A stretch of DNA of 64,000 bases from Halichondria panicea (lineage: Eukaryota; Porifera; Demospongiae; Suberitida; Halichondriidae). The notes below the pieces were generated by a model. The model worked only from the letters and a program-made list of their open reading frames with translations. It was not told where the DNA came from and ran no database searches. Of the stretch, positions 34,358 to 46,500 are shown in pieces (positions within the stretch are counted from its first letter, which is position 1; every line of letters starts with the position of its first letter). A program made the position numbers and the translations under genes. The stretch covers positions 6,497,182-6,561,181 of the forward strand of contig NC_087384.1 in assembly GCF_963675165.1 (NCBI RefSeq). The letters run 5' to 3'.

Positions 34358-36386
34358 ATGATGAAGAAAGGAACGTCTTTACACAGTTCACTTGAGTCTA
34401 GCATAAAACTGATCGGAGCTCACAATGCCTCTCTATTATGTACTTGCATCAATGGAGGCAAGAAAGCAGAAATTGGAGCATGGCAAGCAGCCAATGCAAG
34501 TGTACAAGTTTGCGAATATGAACATTTTATATCTTCTCTTTTTCTGAATGAGCATGCACAGCGCCTTTATCAAAAGACAGTATCGAAACAACAGTCTTCC
34601 TTGAGGCATAGATCTAGAGATAAATCAAATAACAAACGAAGACGAAGTATTGATGCATATCAATTCAAACACGAATCTCTGGCAGATAACTACATTGTCA
34701 GCTACAGAAGCACTAAAAATACAACAGATTGTGGCAATGAAGCAGTGAGGAATCGCACTATCTCTGATAGACAGTGCTCAATGTGTACATCTAAAGAGAT
34801 AACAGTGTAAGAAATTAAGAATCAGCTTTTCACACTTCAATGCAATTCTTAAATTTACACCATTAGACAGCTCATATTATCATTTTCACTTTTCCCCCGT
34901 TAACCATAGGACCCGTACTGATGGTTCCAGCAACATTCCCACTAAAAGTATCCCAACAAAAAGCCGTATGATAGTTTACAGAGGGATAAATAACGTGTAC
35001 ATGGAGCCATTTTATCCAGCTCTCTACGGACGAGCACAGACGGCAAGCACACGAGACCCTAATACGACAGTGATTGAGGACAGGGGACATGCAGATTTTG
35101 AGGAGCAGGACAGTGACCGGATGCGAAGCAATGCTGTCAGTCGAGCTAGTCAGTTCCGCCAGTCAAGTGTGAAAGCATATCACTCTGTTCGTTCCTATGA
35201 CAGTGATGTCATTATGTTCAAGGGAGCTTCGAGAGGATTCCAAAATAGAGCGTTTTCACCCCAAAAATTAAGAACTCAAAAATCAGGCTCGGCGACTATT
35301 TCCACTAGTAAAGACGTATCAACCATTACAAATGCACGATCACAAAGTGGTCGCCCAATAGCATTGGTGAAGCTCAACAAGGAAGATCAAAGCAACAGCA
35401 GCAGCCATACAACAACACAAACAGTAGAAGTAATCAATTCTACTTCAACTCCTGAATCACTTCTGGTAAGAGAACAAAAACTATTACAGGGAAAATTGAT
35501 GAGATCTTCGTTTACCTCACAGTCTGATTTTGTCAATCCACTGCAATCTTTGTTTGTTCACTCCAACTCTTTCAAGCAGTTCCCGGTTGAAGAAGCAAAC
35601 CACACACCCTCCTCCGGTACGCCACCCAGTGAAGTGAGAAGCACCAGACCACCAGTAGTATATAAACCGTTCAAACAAGACAGTGTGAAATCGATTCCAT
35701 CTTCAAAGACAAACTTACCTGACCTTGAGGTTCGCCCCGCAGCGACTTTGCTAAATATGCACCAGAATTCACCAGACAAAGATCGAGAAATTAGTGCGGA
35801 CAATTCTAAGCAGAAAGCTAAAAACTCAGATATTGTATTGACCTCACCAGCAGTTGTCAATCAACGTTTAAAAGCAAAATTTCAATTCCCATTTCAAAAC
35901 GAGCCTCTAAGTCTATTGCATTCCATTTCTTCTCGAATGAATTCAGGACCACAAAATCTGTGTCGAACTGTTACGAACGATCTCCTAACTTTTCCCATAC
36001 CGAGACAACCTCATGATCGAAACTTGATGCACAAATGCATCGATGAGGTATCATACAGACATAAAATGGTTAGCCTGAGAAAATGGAGTCAAGGGTCAAA
36101 TGAAGTGAGTAGTGCTCCCGACAGTGATATTATATTGACAGAGGAGAACTCAATATGTGCTCTAAGATCACGGCGGAGACGACAAAGACAGCATCAAAAA
36201 TCAGTCACTGGAAAGACCATTCAGAGCAAGAATACTGAGAATACTGATGAAAGTAGCCGAATATGTATGAAGCCTATGCCTCAAGTTAAAGTATGTGTGA
36301 AAGGGAAGGCCAAGACGCTCAATAGTTTCTTACCTACTCAGAATAATTATACAGATAAACTTTCTGAAATGTATTTTGTAGAGTAG
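34358..36386 (+). CDS. Protein of unknown function, low complexity, Ser-rich
   Basis: Two exons, 34358-34806 and 34910-36386, joined by a GTAAGA donor and an ACCATAG acceptor, give 641 residues. No known domain is recognised. The first 110 residues are the most globular-looking (SSLFLNEHAQRLYQKT); the rest is rich in Ser, Thr, Asn and Gln, with a basic cluster RSRRRRQRQHQK near 36165-36205 that could be a nuclear localisation signal. The start is uncertain: two consecutive ATG codons begin at 34358, while an out-of-frame ATG at 34351 in good context would open a 14-codon upstream frame. The long open frame of 1,477 bases and clean splice junction argue for a real gene. It probably shares a promoter with INO80B. 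Confidence 0.75.
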
Positions 36387-36569
36387 AAATGATTATTACA
36401 AAAAACATGTATAATTATATATTTTTCAATAATTATGAGAGTTTCATTATAAGCAGAAATAATGCACATGCAGCGTATGAACAAGAAAACAGCAAGAGTA
36501 CATTGTACACAGTAATTATTCTAGTATATGTTATGTAGGAGATCGAGAAACTATATACACAGTATGTGA

Positions 36570-37547
36570 CTATAATTCCCCACAGTTAGCTACTACGCAA
36601 GGTCTACTTGTCTTGCCCGACTGAGTCCCAACTTTCTCCAAATCTCGGACAGTGCTCATCCCTTCAGTCACATGACCAAATACGACATGCTTGTTGTCCA
36701 ACCATTCCGTCTTTGCCAGGCAAATGAAAAATTGCGATCCATTTGTATTCGGTCCAGAATTAGCCATGGATAACAGTCCAGCTCCAGTGTGTTTGAGGGA
36801 GAAATTCTCGTCACTAAATTTGAGGCCGTATATTGATTTCCCGCCAGTTCCGTTTTGCCGTGTGAAATCTCCGCCCTGCACCATAAACTGAGGTATAATG
36901 CGATGGAATGGGCTTCCCTTATAGCCGAATCCTTTCTCTCCAGTGCATAAACAGCGAAAATTCTCGGCAGTTTTAGGGACAATATCAGCGAAAAGTTCCA
37001 TGACAATTCTTCCAGCGTCTTGTGAACCCATACGAATGTCCATGTACACACGAGGGTTGGGCTTTCTCTTTGCAGGAGGTCCACTTTCGTCACCTTCAAT
37101 AGCTGCCTCGTCAGCACTTCTCTTCTTGTCGTTATTGTCTCCTCCTTCCTCGAGTGTTTTGCCGACATTGTCTTTGATCCAAGTGTCCTCTGACCAGACA
37201 GGACGGGAACTCCCCTCTTTGAGCAGCTTCGGACGGGCAACACCCACTCGAACAGTTCGCCCAAACAGCTCCGACTCGTTCATGTTGTCGATGGCAGCCG
37301 CGGCATCTTCAACCAACTCAAACTCTACGAATGCAAAACCACGATGCTTCTGAGAGGAGAAGTCGAGGGGTATGGAAATATCGAGGATGTCCCCGAATGG
37401 AATAAATGCAGCCTGGGAGTGGAGAGAAAGAAGACACACATAACAACTTCTAATAAATGGATATTAAATGCTTACCTGAAGTATTTTCTCATCCACTTCA
37501 TCAGCAATACCCCCCACGTACACCACTCGTTTGTTGACAGCAGCCAT
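36570..37547 (-). CDS. PPIE: Peptidyl-prolyl isomerase E (cyclophilin 33) with RRM domain
   Basis: Two exons, 37547-37476 and 37412-36570, give 304 residues (human 301). The N-terminal RRM shows VVYVGGI (RNP2) and HRGFAFVEF (RNP1). After an acidic/basic linker the cyclophilin domain shows [16 protein letters not shown] with the catalytic Arg, NGSQFFI, and the tryptophan of [11 protein letters not shown] that binds cyclosporin. PPIE is a spliceosome-associated nuclear isomerase that also binds MLL1. The large second exon of 843 bases is unusually long for this window. It diverges from the next gene across 343 bases. Very secure. Confidence 0.97.
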
Positions 37548-37890
37548 GATGATTTTGAATTCTAATTCTTGAAGAATGTCTTGCTCCACCCTTCAGTTTC
37601 CACACATGGACTAGACTATCTCGTGAGTTAATTATTACTCCTCCTTCTAAGTCTAGTAGCCGGCCTCTGGTACTAAGTACTCTGCTAAAGAAAAACAAGC
37701 CCTTCTAGCTAGCTAGCTAGCTCAAGCTGTACGTACGCTGTACCCGCTGAGAGTGGACCAGGACCTCCCATTGACAAGCTATTTTGTGTTTAGTCTATTG
37801 CTGTTGCTATAAACTGAGGCCTACTAGGCTCTATAAATACTGCAAGAAAACTGTCCCTAATCTATGGACCTCATCTTATCCTAGCTCAGA
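37548..37890. promoter_or_regulatory. Head-to-head intergenic region PPIE / taperin-like gene
   Basis: 343 bases between divergent start codons, with a CTAGCTAGCTAG run at about 37708-37723. No TATA-like element in clear position. Confidence 0.5.
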
Positions 37891-40495
37891 ATGTCGCAGG
37901 TAAGGAGAAAACTTCATGATATAGTAGGTAGTTAGGTACAAGTTGTTGTGTAAAGAATGGTGTAGCTAGCTACTAGCTTGTTGCATTTACAAGTTTATTA
38001 CATGTCTTTGTAGCCACAATTTGACCACAATTAGTTTTTAGGCTAATTAGTTCTAGTTCTAGAAAATTGCTTGTGCACAGTCTAGTCTGGGCATTTGTAC
38101 TTTAATACTGTATGTATTGTGGCTAGCTAGTCTTGTGTTTGTCAATTATAGTCTTCATGCATTAAATGCCAAGCAATTAAACTCACGAGAGTGGTCTGTT
38201 AAACCTGTACACGCCCACTCATACCTCACCCCCACACTCCACACACACACACACACACACAGGTCGGTAAGCATCATTCGGAAGAGAAGGTCAATGGTGA
38301 CGTGTCTTCACCCTCTAAAGTACCAAAGGTTCGTACATCAACTAGCGATAATGGCCCCACCAGGAAACACTAACGAGTTCATGTACTGTCTCCCTATGGG
38401 AATGGTACAGTACAGAGCCATGTATGCCAGTGGGTAATTGAATAGGCTGTTACATGTGACCTCAATAGGGAGGTGGTCTCTTTAATTGGTAGATATATGC
38501 AGGGACATTTTATTTATGGTTGTAGTGTCTTAATTTGTAACAGATAATTGTGTAGAATTACACATCGTCTTTCTTTTAATTGGGAGATACTATGGCTGGC
38601 AATAAAGATATTATAATAATTATGTGTTAGGGGCATTATCTTTTTCAATAGTGATTTGCGATAGACTTTTGTTTAATGTTTGTATGAGTATTGTAGAAGT
38701 GAGACACTGATCCTGCTGTATTAATGTGTCATAGCTTATTCATTGCTCAGTAAAAATACATTTTTTTAGGTGTTTCGTTCATTAGAACTTTTGCATTTCA
38801 AAAGTGAAGTGATTTCATGCAATGTAGCAGCATGACTGGGCCTCTTCTTTGCAGCTGTGATAGATCGTATAGCTTCAGTCTGCCAACAGAGAGCATTGGT
38901 TGGAAACCATACTAGAGGGAGTGGGACTAGCAACTTTCCTCTGTGTTTGTGTTCTGGCACCTGCATCCCAGGAAGCTCAGGCTGAGGTCACTAGAGCATG
39001 TCCTGTAGTCATAGTGATGTGGGTTTGATGGCACAAAAATCAAATAATACTGTGTGTCTGTTGGCTTAAAAGGTATCACTGACAGTGTGTGTGTCTACAC
39101 ATCACAGTGTGTTTGTGATGGCCTCTTTTGGGATAGAGTTGTGTAGTTTACTTACTAGTAGCTATAGCTTTGTAGTTATACTTGACAACACCGTCATGTC
39201 TGCCAGAACTGTCACACAGAGTGGGTTTGTGTAGGGGTACAGATTTGTTTGTGCAACTTGACAATAATCCCTTTGCAGAATAAACACCCTAACATCCTGT
39301 ATTATCATCATACCGGGTTCACTGGGTTCACTGTACGTACCTCTTGATATTCCAAGTGTATGTATGCATGTAAAACTATAGCCTCAATCCCAGGCCGCAC
39401 TTCCCACTAGGGAAGTGGGCCTGGTATCGACTGCTTGCGCATGCGCTAATATCCCCCCGGTATCTGGGGGCTTTGGATAACATCGTTTATGCTCAGTAAA
39501 ACTATGACATCACAACCAAAGGAAGTGGATTGAAGGAAGTAGATAGAAAGTTCGATTGAAGGTTTCTAGCCCATCGGATAGCATTCTCTGATAGCTACCC
39601 TTAGCCTGCTATGTTAACAAAAGACTCACAGCCTGCAACAGTGTGGATGACGATCATCTGAAAGGAGTGACGGCTGATAAGAGCCTATATGGACAGGCCA
39701 CGCCCATTTAACACTAACTTTGGTGAAAGTCTATTATACTACTGCTACTGATTCTATCAGAAGAAAATAGCAGTACAACAAACCTACACAGCTCTGTCTC
39801 TAGCTAGCTAGCTAGCTAGCTATATAGCTCTGTGTATGACTTTTAGGATATTTTCTTTGATGTATCCAGTATTATAGGAATATTTACGGGGGGGAAAAAT
39901 CCAATAATTTGGCGCATGCGCAAGCAGTCGATAGCAGGCCTTCTTTCAAAGGCCGGTGAAGGAGGCTAGTAAAACTAAAGAAATAGCTGGTGGGTTTCAT
40001 GCTTTAGCAGTTAGCAAAGGACATCAATAGTGTGCTTTAGCTGTATATGGGGGAATGTTAACAGTGTACATACAGACAGATGAGGATGGTTCATTCTTAA
40101 TGGTCCACCTACATGTGTGTGTGTTGTATGTACCAGTATAATATCTAAGCATTCAATTTAGTGAGAAATCAAGCGTGAATTATTTAAAGGAGGTCGGCTT
40201 ATTCATCTAAGAGACGTGCCATATATGGTCATTGTTGTCTCACTGTTGTGATACATTGCCAAGAGTGTTTGCACGTTGATTCTAATCACCTCTGGTTACT
40301 TTAGAAGCCACAATAACTGTGATATTTCTAGTGTTGATTTTTGTCAATACAGATTGTATACATTGCAGCTACGTAAGTGTACGTTGTTAAAATGATGTCC
40401 TATAAGTACCAAGTGTATCCTCCACACACACTCACACACACAGACACACACACACTCACCCATCCACACACACACACACCACCCACCCACACACA

Positions 40496-40539
<44 letters not shown>

Positions 40540-43500
40540 CGCACACCCCGCACACACACAGATGGAAGGCAGTCCTGAAGAGCGGCTAGCTAAAGTGAAA
40601 GATTTCTTTGGGAGAGGTGGGCCCAAACCACCCCCTCCGAAACCCAAACCCAAGAAATTTCCCCCAGTCCACCAGTCTGAGAATACAAACGAGGGCAAGG
40701 ACACGCCCCCTTACTCTCCGCTGTCGCCAGGAATGGAGGTACGTCACTGTACAGATGGGGAGAGGTTGTATTCAATGTAACGTTTGTATGAAGTTTCATG
40801 GGTTTGGGATAAATTTAGTCATTGGTTTTTAGAGGATTTAAGATAGGTCCCAATTTGGAGGAGTCCTGTCTATTTACCGTGTAGCGTGTATATTTCGAGG
40901 GTATAAATGTTTGTGGTTTTCACTGATTAGCATCTACCGTGAACATTTATACCCCCGAATTTAATATCACATGCTACAGAAAGGCTGCTATTCCGCGAAA
41001 GTTTATACCCTCGAAACATACCCGCTATACGGTAGTTTATAAACTGAGACGATACCTGGCGTGCTTTCATTGGTTAATTGTAGCGTATATTTATAATTAT
41101 AATGAACCATTGTAATGAACATTGTCAGAGTGACGGTTCTATAGACCATTGATGCCAAGAAAGGGACACAGTAATTAACTGGACCATTATTTTTGTCAAT
41201 AACTGCTTGTCTGTTGTAAGTACCTACGCATACTTACTGTACTAGAATATTGTTCTGGTGAAAAACCTTTGCGAATGAGCCAAATCAGAAGAAAAATTGA
41301 CTCTTTGCGATCTAACTATTACGTTCTGGCAAGGATCGTGTGTTTTACTAGTACTAGTTTAGGTTGTACAAATAATTGATCAACCCTCGCACGCAAAGTT
41401 CGCATATGTTTGATGCTCGCAAAACATTCTAGTAATACGGTATATCTGTTTGTCTGTTGTAACTTCCTCCACATAACTTGCAGTAACAAACTATTAGTAG
41501 CTGTATACACAGTGAGGGAGTCACTTGTTGCTATGCAAACCACCCACTGGTCTATATGCTATAGTGTTATCTGATCATAAGTACATGTGTTATCTGATCA
41601 TAAGTACGTATGTACATGTGTGTTACATGATCTAACTGCTTTGATAAGAATAACAAGTATAAAATAGCTGGTGGATTTTTACTGTATAGTACTTCTTGTC
41701 ATGGCTATTGGATTTTCTGAAATCTTATAAATTATTGTGGTCCCTCCATGGCTTTATACTGGCAGGGTTTCTTTTGGGATTTTGCATAAGTGGGTGAAAA
41801 TGTGGGTTCCAAATATTAAGGGGTGAATGAATAGTGCAAGTATAGTGGGAGGAAATGCACTTGCCCCATGCTGATGACAGTACATCAACAACCCTCGCTA
41901 GCCTTATAATATATTACGTACTCGTGTATTTATCCCCCACACTCACACACACACACACACACACTCACACACACACGCCCACACACACACAGGACCCAGG
42001 CTCTATTGTGCTGGACATGGAGAGCCTCTCTCAACTCAGTACCATTATGGAGATAGACCTGGACGCAGTGGTGAGTCTGATAGTAATCATATCAGATAGT
42101 AGCCATGGGGGGGCCTCCACTTTTAAATGAACAGTTACAGGTCCTGGCTAAGTACTGCACGCACTTTTTGTACGGTCGTTTTTTGGGGATTGCCTCGCTG
42201 GGGTTGCGTACATGATCTAGGAAGAAAGTATATTCTGTGTTTTTGTTCTAGTTCTGTGCAGAACACGCATTTGATCAGTGAGTGCATCCCATGGCTAATA
42301 CCTCCTTACCAGTAAACACTATAAAGCTAGTGTGATGTTTACTGGTGAGGTATTAGCCATGGGCTCTGTGAGGATTCCTAGTTATTCCCAGTGCCAGCTG
42401 TTAGCTAGCAGGCAGCCTCACTCTGCCCTGGCTGGCTCCCATACTAACTGGATTAATTGCCAGCCCTAATGCAATAGTAACTAATGCTGTAACTCTATCC
42501 CTTGTGTTGTGGGATGCATTGTCTGACCCTGTGGTGTAGGCTGCGCAATAGGTGGCTTTGAAGATGCAGGCTTCAGAAAACTTCATTAGTGTCCTAGTTT
42601 GTTAGTACATGTCATCTTACAAGCAGCCCATTATATTGTCTTTTGGCTTCAACTAGAGAAGAGTCTATTGGTTAATTCTAACTCAATTGAATGAGCTACT
42701 CTGAAAGGATCAAAGCACATGTTTTATATTATTTCTGGCACGACCTAAGGCCTTTAGTGTTAAACACGCTATAACCATGGCAGCTGTGTACGTTGATACA
42801 AGACTCACGAGGTGGTCGATACAACATTTAGCTTGAATCTTGTTAAGAAATAAACACTTGTCCCACCATTTCTTGTATGACTTGTTTTTCAATTTGACCA
42901 ACTGTTTTTTACTAGTGTAGTGTCTGTATAGCTAGTGGTCAATCAAAACCATTAAGAGCGATCGTAACCCCACACCATTGTTTGAAACACAATCCAACTG
43001 TTTATTGGGAGTAAACCAGGCCCCCCTAACACCGCCAGTGCCAGCCAGGCTGTGAAGCACTTTTAACTGCTACACATCTGAGCTATCATTTTAACCACAC
43101 CATTATACAGGCACTGAGTATAATTTGATTGTGCCCTAATTGGATTTTGATTGTTGAAGCACTTTTGTGGTCATTGTGGGTATAAAAGCACGGAAAACAT
43201 TTCCTCTCTGTAAGCTGAGTACATTTTTTAAAAGTTTAGTTTTGAGAGCTAAAGTTGACTAGTGGCTAGCTAACGTTAGCTAACTGAATGTGTATAGTTG
43301 TGCTACTGTTCACAAGATGCTTGCATTTTTCAAGGTCAGTTTACGGTAAATGTATACCATGCAGCTGTGTGTTTGCATGTCTATCAGTAGTTTTGGTTCC
43401 TATAATACATGTACATTGCGCCTGTTTGTATAAAATGATTCGCCAGGCGCATCCCGTAATTTGTAAAATTATAGGCATTTATACGGTATTATATAGCGCC

Positions 43501-46500
43501 GGCAATAAAATCCCATGCAACCACCCCACCCCCCTTCAGGTAAGAGAGCAAGAGATACTGGAGAACCAGGCCCTCAAGGACAGAGCTGCTCTCAGCCAAT
43601 CCAAGGGACTGCAGACCAGACGTTTGCCCAAGAACTATGTTTCCAAAGTGCCGGTAGACTACGCAGACCGACGAAGAGCCCAGAGCTACACCGCCCTCTC
43701 CACCGCATTGTCTAGCGAGGGCACAGACGGAGGCTCCACCCCTGAAATATCGGAGGAAGAGAGGAAACAAAGAGTGAGTAAAAGAGTAATACGTTCAACT
43801 ATTAGGACATGGATACCAACTGAAATCAACTCTTTGAACGGCCATAACTTTCGTTGCCCCCAAAATATTAATTTTATGATATTTTGAGAAGCTTATAATG
43901 AACTCGTTAAGATACCTTAAAATCTAAAGTCTATTTTGGGCCTGATAGTAGCCCATTACATTAGTGTCCGCTAATGCATGACGTACCAGCTGTGACAATG
44001 CACTGACTGGTACTTGTACCCTCTGTATTAGGAACAGTTGCTCTTGTTGCTTACACTAATTGCCCCATTCTCAGCTCATTATCATGTAATTTGTCTCCTT
44101 TTGAGGGCTAGGCTCTCATGATTATGATTGTCTGGTGAATTAGTCACCAAGTAACCGTGTTAGCATTGCCTAAATGAATGGTCCTCATGTTGAACAACTT
44201 GTTCCGTCACATTAAATCTCTATATGATCAATGACTGCCTTGCAATCTCACAGTTGTCAGTTTGGAGACTTTTAGCTTTAGATCATTCGTGGTAAAGTAC
44301 TACTGCACCCAGTGTAGTCTATAATACTATTTCATTTTATTTCAAGTATAATTCGTAATTATAATCTACCTTGAAATAGAGCTCCCTAAGAACTGCAGAA
44401 TTGTCAATATTTTTCTTTTCTCACAGATTTTGTCTCGGTCTGGCATCAGCCAAGGCTCAAACCCTCTGGCTGCTCTGGGCAACATACTCAAGAGAAAGAA
44501 CTCACTTCGAGGAAGCAAATCGCCGAAATCACCGAAGAAAGATAAGAAAACTGATTCTCCACGCTCCACACCCAAAATGAAAAAGAAAGACTCTCTAGGC
44601 ACACCAGATGCTGCTAGCGTATCGAAAGGATTTTTTGGCAGTTTGCGACGTTCGGGTTCACGAAACTCTGGCAGGAAAAAGGGGAAATTCGATAGTGTCA
44701 GTGCGACGGCAAGTGCTAATGTTTCGACGGAAGATCTACGAGCGGATAACGCCAGTGTCCTCAGTATGCCCATTCATCCGTCCCCTAGACGATTAGAAGA
44801 CCCTGTCACTACAAGCACACCTATCAAGAAACCAAACTACGAGAGAGAAGCCGATAGTCCAACTACTCCGCAACACACTACTATTGCCACGAAAACGCCT
44901 CTCAATGATCGTTCATTTGCGAGCCCCGATAATCACAGAAATAGTTCCCTATTTAGAGAGCCCTCCGTCGAGAAACTTTTTGATTCCGACTCATCCAATC
45001 TTTTCGGTTCCAGTGAGCTAGCCGCTTTTTTTATGAAGGAAAAAGAAAGTACACCCGAACGCAGCATTCCAGAGTCTAAAAAGGAGGAGTCTAAAGAAGT
45101 GGAGGCTCCACCTACTAGTAAGGTAGAAGTCAAAGCATCCATATTGCGTCAACCTGAATCTAAGAGTAACATTCGCTCCCGGTTGCATGCGTACGAAAGG
45201 GCCTCCACTAGCGATAGCACCAGCAAGCCCCCACCCCTCGTTGAGGAAGGCAGCAAAGATGAACAAAAGGAGGTGAAACAAGGCACTAAAGATGAAAAAA
45301 AAGAGTCTGTAAATAAAGACACCATTTTGAAGGAATCTGCGAAACCAGTGCCAAGAGGAAGCAAAGGAAAAAAAGACGATATTAAAAAGGAGCCTACCAA
45401 TAAAGTCAGTGACCTTTTCGACGATCTTGAAGATGATGATTTATTCGGACCTACCAAAACACCAACATCACCCTCGTCAAAACCCAGCGCCCAATCAGAT
45501 TTAGACAAGAAAAAAGCCAGTTTGTTTGAGGATGAACTTTTCCAAGACGACGCCCCTAAATCCAAACCACCACCTGTCAAAAAAGAGCCCCCAAAAGTCA
45601 TGCCTAAAAAACCAAAGAAATCTATCGATGGCAGCCCAAAGAGAGAAACCAACAAAGAGACTGTTAAAATTTCCAAACCATCAAGTGTTGTTGTTAAAAC
45701 TGATCCTACAATTACCACTACTGCTGAGAAATCTGTTACCAAGGAGACAAAGGAGGAACCAAAAGTGGAGGAACCAAAGAAAGAGGAGAAGAAGCCGGAC
45801 ACTATTTCATCGAGTTTCTTTGATGATGATTCTGAGCTACCAGTGTACGGATTGAGAAGGAAGGCACGGTCATCACGGTCATCACAACAATCTGTAACTG
45901 AAACTGAAACAACAGAATCGCCAAAAAGTGAGGAAAAGCCGAAGATTGATAGTGGATCGAAAGTATCGCCAAAAAGTGAGGAAAAGCCAAAGATTGGTGG
46001 TGGATTATTTGATGATGACTCATCTGACTTACCTCCATTTGGACTGAGGAGAAAGAGACGAGATAAGACTAACGATGGCGGGCTGTTTGACGATCCTGTT
46101 GAACCACCTCGTTATGGCCGACAAACTAAGGCTGCAAGAGAACGGGAGGAGCTTGATTCTGCTGCAGACTCACTATTTGCTGATGTCGATAAAGAAGTGG
46201 GTATGTCTGAAGCCGAAGCGGAAGTGTCAAAGGTCACCACCACCGAGGATAAAACACAACTTGAAAAAGAGAGCGAAAAACGAGAGAAAGACAAGGAGGC
46301 TACAAAGGATAAATCACCTGACCTCTTTGAAGATGACAAAATTGATGGTACTACTAAAGAGGAGGTCGTTATCATATCACCTGAAGTTGAAATCAGAGAG
46401 CCTACCCCCGACAAAGAAGCTGACAAAGAAGCTGACAAAGAGGTGACGATAGAGCCTCCAAAAGAAACCAAAACTGATGACAAGAAGGTGTCCAGGAGAG

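Noticed and set aside
34351-34395. Short frame from the ATG at 34351 as the real start of the unknown gene
   Set aside because: It stops after 14 codons with no donor in a useful place; at most an upstream frame.
36668-37353. Extra frames within PPIE, including 136 codons on the plus strand
   Set aside because: The PPIE frame is fully explained by RRM and cyclophilin homology; the others are frame shadows.
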